Below are positions 1 through 5,550 of a DNA stretch of 6,181 bases, one piece after another. This DNA comes from Arcobacter sp. UBA7394 (GTDB taxonomy: Bacteria > Campylobacterota > Campylobacteria > Campylobacterales > Arcobacteraceae). The stretch is from NCBI GenBank assembly GCA_002470185.1, contig DKNG01000009.1, forward strand, positions 7,750 through 13,930, given 5' to 3'. The position numbers were made by a program, and so were the translations under genes. Positions within the stretch are counted from its first letter, which is position 1, and every line of letters starts with the position of its first letter. The notes beneath the pieces were generated by a model. That model ran no database searches. It was not told where the DNA came from and saw only the letters and a program-made list of their open reading frames with translations.

Positions 1-463
1 AGTTTTCCTCTGCCCAAGATATAATCTCTTGTGCCAAAATCTCTAACCCGTATTGAGCCTCTTTTAAAGCTCCACCTTCATTAATAAACATAGTATTTTC
101 ATCTAATTGTTTTGGCAAGTCTTCTTCATGAATATTCATGCCATTTTCTAAAGCTTCTTTATAATTTCCACTTGGAGATTCTTTTAGATATGAAGCAATA
201 TGATCTACATAATAATCAAATTTCCAGCCTCTTAATTTACATAATACACTTAAAGAATACATTGCATTTGATTGGGCAGAACCGTGGGATACTATATTTG
301 TGATATTGGGAAAATCATGTTTTAAGAAGTAATAAAACTTTCTTGCTTTATTTCCAGAGAAATCCACATCTAATAAATCGTCTCTTTTTATAAATATTTC
401 ATGATTATTAAAATTTATTTTTTCTATTGGGGAATTAGTATATGTCATAGGAAATTGTACCAT
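1..463 (-). CDS. ACC deaminase/D-cysteine desulfhydrase-family PLP enzyme (partial, C-terminus off the window)
   Basis: Reading the minus strand from the ATG at 463-461 gives 154 uninterrupted residues running off the left edge. The N-terminus contains KRDDLL (26-31) followed by SGNKARKFYYFL (36-47). Lys39 in this motif fits the Schiff-base lysine of fold-type II PLP enzymes of the ACC deaminase/D-cysteine desulfhydrase family. HGSAQSNAMYS (60-70) matches the family's QSN segment, with Ser65 at the position of the catalytic-pocket serine. EGGA follows at 129-132. Known members deaminate 1-aminocyclopropane-1-carboxylate or desulfurate D-cysteine, and the residues that separate these activities lie in the missing C-terminal half, so the substrate cannot be assigned. 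The protein is expected to be cytosolic. The start is the most upstream ATG. No clear Shine-Dalgarno precedes it, and Met6 is a poorer alternative. The gene is divergent from exbB across a 49-bp gap. Confidence 0.85.
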   Translation of the reverse strand, partial: MVQFPMTYTNSPIEKINFNNHEIFIKRDDLLDVDFSGNKARKFYYFLKHDFPNITNIVSHGSAQSNAMYSLSVLCKLRGWKFDYYVDHIASYLKESPSGNYKEALENGMNIHEEDLPKQLDENTMFINEGGALKEAQYGLEILAQEIISWAEEN

Positions 464-512
464 CTATTAATAAAAGTTTAGTACAATTATAAAAAAATTA
501 AATGGGGTATTT
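464..512. promoter_or_regulatory. Divergent promoter region with overlapping -10 elements
   Basis: On the plus strand TACAAT at 482-487 is a good -10 for exbB, about 25 bases before its ATG. On the minus strand a perfect TATAAT lies at 491-486, giving an expected start near 479 and a leader of roughly 16 bases for the PLP enzyme gene. The two -10 hexamers share two bases. Neither has a convincing -35, which is common in Campylobacterota vegetative promoters. The GGGG at 504-507 is the likely ribosome-binding element for exbB. The assignment is from motif reading only. Confidence 0.5.
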
Positions 513-989
513 ATGGATTTAATGGAATACATTGATAAAGGCGGAATTATTGTATATATTCTGATTGCTTTAAATATTATAGGTTTTACTATTATCTTAT
601 GGAAGTTATTCACCCTACCTAGAAAAAATGCAATGATTAATAAAATCAAACAAAAATTAGAAGATAAAGCTCAAAGTTCAACATACGCTCAAATAGAGTA
701 TGAAGTAAAAAAACTAGAAGCTGGACTTACTTATATTAAAAACATAGCTACTGTTGCTCCACTATTGGGTCTATTAGGAACAGTAATTGGTGTTTATAAG
801 TCTTTTGAGGCTATTTCTAAAAGTGGCTTAGGAGATCCGACAATCTTCTCAAATGGTATAGCTATTGCATTAATTACAACTATCACAGGATTAATAGTTG
901 CAATACCTCATCACTTAGCTTATAATCATTTTATTTCACAACTTGATTCTATTGAGTTAAAAGCCAAAAAAGAGATTGGTGATAAATAG
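513..989 (+). CDS. exbB: ExbB-family (MotA/TolQ/ExbB) proton channel protein
   Basis: This 158-residue inner-membrane protein forms, with ExbD, the proton-driven motor that energises TonB-dependent outer-membrane uptake. Three hydrophobic segments are visible: about 11-31, 78-98 and 114-135. The second carries the family signature APLLGLLGTVIGVYKSF (82-98). The third carries ALITTITGLIVAIP (119-132), including the pore-lining Thr/Gly pattern. A short cytoplasmic loop (about 35-75) separates TM1 from TM2. The protein is much shorter than E. coli ExbB (244 residues), as is usual for the compact Campylobacterota form. The position aligned by eye with E. coli Glu176 in TM3 is Ile118. The ATG at 513 is preceded by GGGG at five-base spacing, and a second Met at residue 4 is less well placed. 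The stop codon abuts the exbD ATG, so the two are surely cotranscribed. A TolQ-like role cannot be excluded, but the short length and ExbD pairing favour ExbB. Confidence 0.9.
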   Translation: MDLMEYIDKGGIIVYILIALNIIGFTIILWKLFTLPRKNAMINKIKQKLEDKAQSSTYAQIEYEVKKLEAGLTYIKNIATVAPLLGLLGTVIGVYKSFEAISKSGLGDPTIFSNGIAIALITTITGLIVAIPHHLAYNHFISQLDSIELKAKKEIGDK

Positions 990-1385
990 ATGAAAAGAAG
1001 AGAACCATTAGGATTAGACTTAACACCTATTATTGATGTTGTGTTTATTTTACTTCTATTTTTTATGGTAACTTCTGTATTTAAAAAAGATGAATTAGCT
1101 TTAATTTTAGATCTGCCTAATGCAAATGCAAAAGAGATGAAAGTAGATGAAGAACAAGTATTTATTGAACTAAATAAAAACAAACTTGCAATCAAAGGTA
1201 TTGAAGTATCATTTGAATCACTAGAAGATAATCTAAAAGCAATTGAAAATAAACAAAAAGCTGTAATAGTTAGAATTGATAAAAAAGTAGAATACGAAAG
1301 AGTAATTAAAGTACTTGATTTACTACAAAAATATGATTTAACAAACTTAGCCTTAATAACTAACCAAGATAAAGAGAAAAAATAA
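990..1385 (+). CDS. exbD: ExbD-family biopolymer transport protein
   Basis: This 131-residue protein is the partner of ExbB, with one N-terminal membrane anchor and a periplasmic domain. The start MKRREPLGLDLTPIIDVVF is diagnostic. A short cytoplasmic tail with basic residues precedes LTPIID, and the single transmembrane segment runs from about 12 to 31. Asp16 is in the position of the essential protonatable aspartate (Asp25 in E. coli ExbD). Residues of about 40-131 form the charged periplasmic domain, ending in DKEKK. The ATG directly follows the exbB stop codon with no gap, and there is no strong Shine-Dalgarno of its own, which suggests translational coupling to exbB. No tonB gene follows. 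A terminator begins seven bases after the stop, so TonB must be encoded elsewhere. TolR is the alternative name for this fold, but nothing Tol-Pal-like is nearby. Confidence 0.9.
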   Translation: MKRREPLGLDLTPIIDVVFILLLFFMVTSVFKKDELALILDLPNANAKEMKVDEEQVFIELNKNKLAIKGIEVSFESLEDNLKAIENKQKAVIVRIDKKVEYERVIKVLDLLQKYDLTNLALITNQDKEKK

Positions 1386-1391
1386 GACATA

Positions 1392-1430
1392 AAAAAAGGA
1401 TCAAAGATATGCAGTCTTTGATCCTTTTTT
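1392..1430. terminator. Bidirectional rho-independent terminator between exbD and the DUF779 gene
   Basis: A perfect 16-bp inverted repeat has arms at 1392-1407 and 1415-1430 with a 7-base loop (1408-1414). The core GGATCAAAGA/TCTTTGATCC is flanked by an A-tract on the left and a T-tract on the right. It can therefore terminate exbBD on the plus strand and the convergent DUF779 gene, whose stop is at 1448, on the minus strand. Confidence 0.9.
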
Positions 1431-1447
1431 ATTTAAATGAGTTCAAA

Positions 1448-1816
1448 CTATTTGATTTCTAAATTAGCATACTCTTCATCTGTAAATATTCTAGATTTTG
1501 TAATAAACTGATAGCCCATATCTATTTCAAGGGAAAATGAATTACCAAAGGCTGTCTCTTTTTTTACATCTATTGTTATGTGAGAATGTTTGAAATATTC
1601 GAATTGATCTTTGTCCATGAAAAACTCACATCCACAAATCTCACCTAATTTTACATTTCTTGAAGGTACGTAAAAATCACTTTTTTCATAACACATAGGG
1701 GCGGTTCCATCACAGCAACCACCACTTTGATTAAAAACTAGAGGTCCATGTTCCTCTTTTAATTTCTCAATTACTAAAGCTGCGTCTTTTGTAACTGCTA
1801 ATCTTTGTGTTGCCAT
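1448..1816 (-). CDS. DUF779 domain-containing cysteine-rich protein
   Basis: This small soluble protein of 122 residues covers essentially a single DUF779 domain. The recognisable family pattern is FNQSGGCCDGTAPMC (28-42), then LGEICGCEFFM (57-67), then a KHSHITIDV stretch (76-84), GNSFSLE (91-97) and KSRIFTDEEY (107-116). Five cysteines (34, 35, 42, 61 and 63) cluster in two groups and could bind a metal or form a redox site, but that is inference because the function of DUF779 is not established. Family members are often found beside acetaldehyde-type aldehyde dehydrogenase genes, as here, where the dehydrogenase lies 79 bp upstream on the same strand. The start is well supported: AAGGTGA (minus strand, 1827-1821) lies four bases before the ATG. 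It is probably cotranscribed with the dehydrogenase and ends at the shared bidirectional terminator. A role assisting or maturing the dehydrogenase is plausible but unproven. Confidence 0.88.
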   Translation of the reverse strand: MATQRLAVTKDAALVIEKLKEEHGPLVFNQSGGCCDGTAPMCYEKSDFYVPSRNVKLGEICGCEFFMDKDQFEYFKHSHITIDVKKETAFGNSFSLEIDMGYQFITKSRIFTDEEYANLEIK

Positions 1817-1832
1817 AATTTCACCTTTTTAA

Positions 1833-1866
1833 AAACTTGTGAAAAAGGGAGGCATTTCACAAGTTT
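1833..1866 (-). promoter_or_regulatory. Intergenic hairpin between the dehydrogenase and DUF779 genes
   Basis: A perfect 12-bp inverted repeat has arms at 1833-1844 and 1855-1866 with a 10-base loop. On the minus strand, which is the transcribed sense, the stem is AAACTTGTGAAA/TTTCACAAGTTT, followed by two more T. The stem is only one third G+C and the T-run is short, so it resembles a weak terminator or an mRNA-processing or stability element that would lower DUF779 output relative to the dehydrogenase. It sits immediately upstream of the DUF779 ribosome-binding site. Confidence 0.55.
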
Positions 1867-1895
1867 AGTTTTATTTTTTGATATAACAATACTTC

Positions 1896-3413
1896 CTAGA
1901 AGAAACCTAATGCATCTTTTGAGTAAGAAGTTAAAATATTTTTTGTATGTCTGTAAGAGTTTAACATCATCATGTGAGTTTCTCTACCAATTCCTGATTT
2001 TTTGTATCCACCAAATGATGCATGTGATGGGTACATGTGGTAACAATTTACCCAAACTCTACCAGCTTCAATTCCTCTTGAGAATTTATGTAATTGGTGA
2101 GCATCTCTTGACCATACACCTGAACCTAATCCGTAGATAGTATCATTTGCAATCTCTAATGCTTCTTCTTCAGTTTTGAAAGTTGTAACAGCAAGTACTG
2201 GTCCAAAAATTTCTTCTTGGAAGATTCTCATCTTGTTGTGACCTTTAAATAATGTTGGTTGAATGTAGTTACCATTTGGATGAACTTCTGAATCATAAGC
2301 ATCTCCACCACATAATAACTCTGCACCTTCTTCTTTACCAATTTTAATGTATTCTAAGATCTTCTCTTTTTGAGAAGTAGATGCTTGAGCACCCATCATA
2401 CAAGTTGGATTTAAAGGATCACCTAATTTAATAGCTTTAACTCTTTCTAATACTCTTGCCATAAATGGTTCATAAATTGATTCTTGAATTAATGCTCTTG
2501 ATGGACAAGTACAAACTTCCCCTGAGTTAAATGCGAACAGTACTAAACCTTCGATTGCTTTATCAAAGAATTCATCATCAGCATCCATAATTGATTCCAT
2601 AAAGATATTTGGAGATTTACCACCAAGTTCTAATGTAGAAGGAATGATATTCTCAGTTGCATATTGCATAATTAACTGACCAGTTGTAGTTTCACCTGTG
2701 AATCCTACTTTTTTAACATCTGGGTGAGTTGATAAATGTTTACCAATTTTTCCACCTGAACCATTAATAATGTTTACTAAACCTTTTGGAAGAACATCTT
2801 GAATAGTTTCCATTAATACTAAAATTGATTGTGGAGTTGCAGATGCAGGTTTTAATACTACTGTATTACCAGCTGCTAATGCAGGTGCAATTTTCCAAGC
2901 TGCCATTAATAATGGGAAGTTCCATGGAATAATTTGAGCAACAACACCTAATGGCTCATGAATTTCTTGAGAAATTGTATTTTCATCTAAATCAGAAACA
3001 GTTCCAGACTCAGATCTAATTACAGATGCAAAATATCTGAAGTGATCAATAACTAAAGGAACATCAGCTGCCATTGTTTCTCTAATAGCTTTACCGTTAT
3101 CTAAAGTTTCAGCCATTGCTAAAGCTTCTAAGTTAGCTTCAATTGCATCAGCAACTTTATTTAACATAGTTGATCTTTCAATTACAGTTGAATGTTTGAA
3201 AGTTTCAAAAGCTACAGATGCTGCGTCTACTGCTGCATCAACATCAGCTTCATTTGATCTAGGAATTCTAGATAAAACTTCACCATCTACTGGAGAAACG
3301 TTATCAAAATACTCATTACTTGTAGGAGCTACCCACTCACCACCAATAAAGTTTTCATATTGTGCTTTATACTCTGGTTTTGCTAATGGTAATACTTTTT
3401 CTTCTGTTGACAT
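1896..3413 (-). CDS. NAD(P)-dependent acetaldehyde dehydrogenase, AcoD/ExaC/AldB-like
   Basis: This full-length aldehyde dehydrogenase superfamily enzyme of 505 residues matches the roughly 506-residue AcoD/ExaC/AldB group, which oxidises acetaldehyde and other short aldehydes to acids in the cytosol. Visible motifs are PWNFP (163-167, Asn165), LKPA (187-190, Lys188 for the cofactor), GFTGET (237-242), LELGGK (261-266, general-base Glu262), GEVCTCPSR (298-306, with Cys301 aligning with the catalytic cysteine) and EEIFGPV (400-406). No key residue is missing. The CTCPSR form of the active site and the N-terminal segment (…YENFIGGEWVAP) are typical of the acetaldehyde group rather than betaine-aldehyde or succinate-semialdehyde enzymes. 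The ATG at 3413 is preceded by AAAAGG on the minus strand with seven bases between. Codon choice is uniform and looks adapted to high expression. It is first in a unit with the DUF779 gene. The physiological aldehyde is not determined by sequence, and cofactor preference (NAD or NADP) is open. Confidence 0.92.
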   Translation of the reverse strand: MSTEEKVLPLAKPEYKAQYENFIGGEWVAPTSNEYFDNVSPVDGEVLSRIPRSNEADVDAAVDAASVAFETFKHSTVIERSTMLNKVADAIEANLEALAMAETLDNGKAIRETMAADVPLVIDHFRYFASVIRSESGTVSDLDENTISQEIHEPLGVVAQIIPWNFPLLMAAWKIAPALAAGNTVVLKPASATPQSILVLMETIQDVLPKGLVNIINGSGGKIGKHLSTHPDVKKVGFTGETTTGQLIMQYATENIIPSTLELGGKSPNIFMESIMDADDEFFDKAIEGLVLFAFNSGEVCTCPSRALIQESIYEPFMARVLERVKAIKLGDPLNPTCMMGAQASTSQKEKILEYIKIGKEEGAELLCGGDAYDSEVHPNGNYIQPTLFKGHNKMRIFQEEIFGPVLAVTTFKTEEEALEIANDTIYGLGSGVWSRDAHQLHKFSRGIEAGRVWVNCYHMYPSHASFGGYKKSGIGRETHMMMLNSYRHTKNILTSYSKDALGFF

Positions 3414-3467
3414 GTTTATTCCTTTTAATTAATTATTTTTTCTAAAAAATATATGCTATTTAAAAGC

Positions 3468-3496
3468 GCTATATTTTTTGCTTACTGAAAGTTTAC
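3468..3496 (-). promoter_or_regulatory. Candidate promoter of the aldehyde dehydrogenase unit
   Basis: On the minus strand GTAAAC (3496-3491) and TATAGC (3473-3468) are separated by exactly 17 bases, giving a weak -35/-10 pair with an expected start near 3461 and a leader of about 48 bases. The poor match to consensus would suit an activator-dependent promoter, and the phased repeat array begins nine bases upstream of the -35. A second -10-like TATATT (3453-3448) is an alternative. The promoter position is therefore tentative. Confidence 0.35.
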
Positions 3497-3504
3497 ATGA
3501 CATT

Positions 3505-3543
3505 TATAGCCTAATTATAGCCCCAATATAGCATGAGTATAGC
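3505..3543. repeat. Four TATAGC direct repeats at exact 11-bp period; candidate operator array
   Basis: TATAGC occurs at 3505-3510, 3516-3521, 3527-3532 and 3538-3543, each start exactly 11 bp after the last, with unrelated 5-bp spacers (CTAAT, CCCAA, ATGAG). A further copy in the opposite orientation is at 3468-3473, not in phase. Hexamers repeated once per helical turn are the layout of binding sites for PhoB/OmpR-family regulators, and such a regulator is encoded just downstream on the plus strand. Relative to the candidate dehydrogenase promoter the array covers roughly -44 to -82, an activator-like position. It lies farther (57 bp) from the kinase-gene -35. The binding protein is inferred, not shown. 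Confidence 0.7.
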
Positions 3544-3599
3544 GATGTGTTTTTTTGTAAGAAATTACCAATTTTTCGAGCTTCCAAGGCAAAAAAAAC

Positions 3600-3628
3600 T
3601 TCATAAATTTAAATTTATGTGTTACAAT
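3600..3628 (+). promoter_or_regulatory. Candidate promoter of the FIST kinase gene (extended -10)
   Basis: TTCATA at 3600-3605 (four of six matches to TTGACA) and TACAAT at 3623-3628 are separated by 17 bases. The -10 carries an upstream TGT (TGTTACAAT), the extended -10 pattern. The expected transcription start, about 6-8 bases beyond the -10, coincides with or just follows the ATG at 3634. The promoter spacer contains an 18-bp palindrome. Confidence 0.5.
3602..3619. promoter_or_regulatory. 18-bp perfect palindrome in the kinase promoter; possible operator
   Basis: CATAAATTTAAATTTATG is its own reverse complement with no mismatch. It starts within the putative -35 and ends four bases before the -10, so a dimeric repressor bound here would block the promoter. 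Because it is made almost only of A and T, chance occurrence in this AT-rich intergenic region is more likely than for a mixed-base palindrome. Confidence 0.4.
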
Positions 3629-3633
3629 ATTTT

Positions 3634-5550
3634 ATGAAGACATTTAACTATACACTAAAACAAGAGCCATTAACAGAATTAATAGACTTTTCATTATTTA
3701 AAAACGAAAAATCTGTTTTAATACAAATATTTTGTGGTAGTAAAAAATCTGTTTTACAAAATATTGTAAATACATTAATAGAGGAACTTCCACAATCTAT
3801 ATGTATAGGTTCATCAACTGATGGCGAAATCAATAATGATCAAGTATCTACAAAGAAAACTATTATCTCTATATCTGTTTTTAAAAATACAAGTCTAAAA
3901 ACATATTTCGTAAAAAATAAAGACTCTTTTAAAAATGGATATGATTTAGCTAAAGAGTTATGCCAAGAAGACACAAAACTTCTTATTACATTTACTGATG
4001 GTGCTAAAACAAATGGAGAAGCTTTTCTAAAAGGTATCGAAGCTGTTAATAATACTATTCCAGTATCAGGAGGAATGGCAGGAGACAATGCAAACTTCAA
4101 ACAGACATTCATCTCTTCACAGAACAAGATCTTAACAAATGGGGCAGTTGCTGTTGCTTTAAACTCTAATACACTTAAAGCTCAAAATGCTTATAACTTT
4201 AATTGGTCACCTATTGGCATTGAACATACAATAGATAAAGTAAAAGATAATAGAGTATATGAGATATCAGGAATGAAACCTTTAGACTTTTATGAGAAAT
4301 ACTTAGGAGAGTATGTAGCAAAAGCACTTCCTGCAACTGGTATTGAATTTCCTTTAATTGTAAAAAGGAATAATTTACCAATTGCAAGAGCTGTTATAAA
4401 AAAACATAAAGATGGAAGTCTAAGCTTTGCAGGTAACTTATATAAAGGAGATGTAGTAAAACTTGGTTTTGGTAATGTAGAACTTATTATGAACAATCCA
4501 GTTGAATCTTTATTTGAGCATTGTAATATCAAAAAAGCTGAATCATTTTTTATATACTCATGTATGGCAAGAAGAAGATACATGCCTAGTATGATAGATA
4601 TTGAAATAAAACCTTTTTCAGATATTGCATCTACTTCTGGATTTTTTACTTATGGAGAGTTTTATCATAAAGATGGACATAATGAGTTATTAAACCAGAC
4701 TTTAACAATTGTAGCTTTAAGTGAAGAGGATTGTGATGAGAGTTTTGACAAAAATTCTTGTGATATAAATAATGAATCAACTCCTATTAGTGAACATGCA
4801 AGAAGTCTACAAGCATTAACACACTTAATACAACAATCATCTAATGATTACAGTGAACAATCAGAAGAGTTGGAAAAAGGTAAAATCTATGCTCAAAACC
4901 TACTAAACTCTCAAAAACAATTCCTTAAACATGCAGTACATGAAACAAATACCCCTCTTTCAATTATTATGGGAAATATTGAAATGTTTGAAATACAACA
5001 TGGAAAAAATAAATTTCTTTCAAATATAGAAGTTGCACTAAAAAATGTATCTAGCATATATGATGATTTATCTTATTTAATCAAAAAAGATCAAGTAAAT
5101 GAAGCTGTTCATGAAATTGACCTAGTTGATTTTGTAAGATCAAGAATAGATTTCTTTTCTCAATCTGCCATTAAATTTAAATCTACTTTTAATTTTAAAG
5201 CTTCAAATGATGAAATTATAATAAACTTTAATGAGACTAAATTACAAAGAATTGTTGATAATAATCTAACTAATGCAATTAAATATACTTTAGCCAATGA
5301 AGTAATATATGTAAGTCTTAATATTATAAATCAAGATTGCAACTTCATCATTGAGAGTAAATCTAAACAAATACTTGACCAACAAAAAATATTTGAAGAG
5401 TATTATAGAGAAGAGACTAATGTACAAGAAGGTTTCGGTCTTGGATTAAATTTAGTGAAACGTATTTGTAGTGAAGAGAATGTTGGTATTCAATTACAAT
5501 CTGGTGAAAACTGGGCTTCATTTACATATACTTTTAAGGAGATAAAATGA
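3634..5550 (+). CDS. FIST-domain sensor histidine kinase (cytosolic)
   Basis: This 638-residue soluble sensor kinase shows no membrane segment or signal peptide. FIST_N spans about residues 25-215, with GSSTDGE (59-65) and PVSGGMAGDN (143-152). FIST_C spans about 209-365, opening with YEISGMKPLDFY (209-220) and containing CMARRRYM (310-317) and TYGEF (339-343). FIST domains are thought to bind small molecules such as amino acids, but the ligand here is unknown. A helical linker (about 387-427) leads to the H-box FLKHAVHETNTPL (430-442), where His436 is the expected phosphorylation site. The N-box VDNNLTNAIKY (541-551) and the G2 box GFGLGLNLVKRIC (600-612) are clear. The usual DxGxG G1 motif is missing: the corresponding segment reads NFIIESKSKQILD (570-582). 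I chose the ATG at 3634. A GTG at 3619 in the same frame would add five residues, but neither start has a Shine-Dalgarno. The stop overlaps the regulator start by 4 bp, so the two form one operon. Confidence 0.88.
   Translation: MKTFNYTLKQEPLTELIDFSLFKNEKSVLIQIFCGSKKSVLQNIVNTLIEELPQSICIGSSTDGEINNDQVSTKKTIISISVFKNTSLKTYFVKNKDSFKNGYDLAKELCQEDTKLLITFTDGAKTNGEAFLKGIEAVNNTIPVSGGMAGDNANFKQTFISSQNKILTNGAVAVALNSNTLKAQNAYNFNWSPIGIEHTIDKVKDNRVYEISGMKPLDFYEKYLGEYVAKALPATGIEFPLIVKRNNLPIARAVIKKHKDGSLSFAGNLYKGDVVKLGFGNVELIMNNPVESLFEHCNIKKAESFFIYSCMARRRYMPSMIDIEIKPFSDIASTSGFFTYGEFYHKDGHNELLNQTLTIVALSEEDCDESFDKNSCDINNESTPISEHARSLQALTHLIQQSSNDYSEQSEELEKGKIYAQNLLNSQKQFLKHAVHETNTPLSIIMGNIEMFEIQHGKNKFLSNIEVALKNVSSIYDDLSYLIKKDQVNEAVHEIDLVDFVRSRIDFFSQSAIKFKSTFNFKASNDEIIINFNETKLQRIVDNNLTNAIKYTLANEVIYVSLNIINQDCNFIIESKSKQILDQQKIFEEYYREETNVQEGFGLGLNLVKRICSEENVGIQLQSGENWASFTYTFKEIK
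5536..5543 (+). promoter_or_regulatory. Strong ribosome-binding site of the response regulator, inside the kinase gene
   Basis: AAGGAGAT lies within the last codons of the kinase gene, five bases (counting from the final G of AGGAG) before the ATG at 5547. It fixes the regulator start and contrasts with the kinase gene, which has no such site, implying that the regulator can be made in excess over the kinase. Confidence 0.85.

Noticed and set aside
926..1390. 154-codon open frame on the minus strand opposite exbD
   Set aside because: It is antisense to two clearly conserved genes (the exbB end and all of exbD), has a Ser/Phe-rich composition typical of reversed AT-rich coding sequence, and resembles no family.
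1805..2140. 111-codon plus-strand frame opposite the end of the dehydrogenase gene
   Set aside because: Most of it is the complement of well-conserved dehydrogenase codons and the product resembles nothing known, so it is a shadow frame.
3465..3470. AGCGCT palindrome near the candidate dehydrogenase promoter
   Set aside because: Six-base palindromes are common by chance and this one has no flanking symmetry.
3505..3543. CRISPR-like or iteron origin reading of the TATAGC repeats
   Set aside because: The repeats are only 6 bp with 5-bp spacers, far too short for CRISPR, and there is no replication initiator gene or other origin feature nearby. An operator array fits better.
3414..3600. Sigma-54 promoter for the dehydrogenase unit, as known for some acetoin and alcohol systems
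   Set aside because: I looked for GG-N10-GC on the minus strand between the dehydrogenase and the kinase gene and found no acceptable -24/-12 pair.
3619..3633. GTG start adding five residues to the FIST kinase
   Set aside because: There is no ribosome-binding site, the codon would lie upstream of or inside the predicted -10, and the extra residues are not needed by the FIST domain. The ATG at 3634 is simpler.
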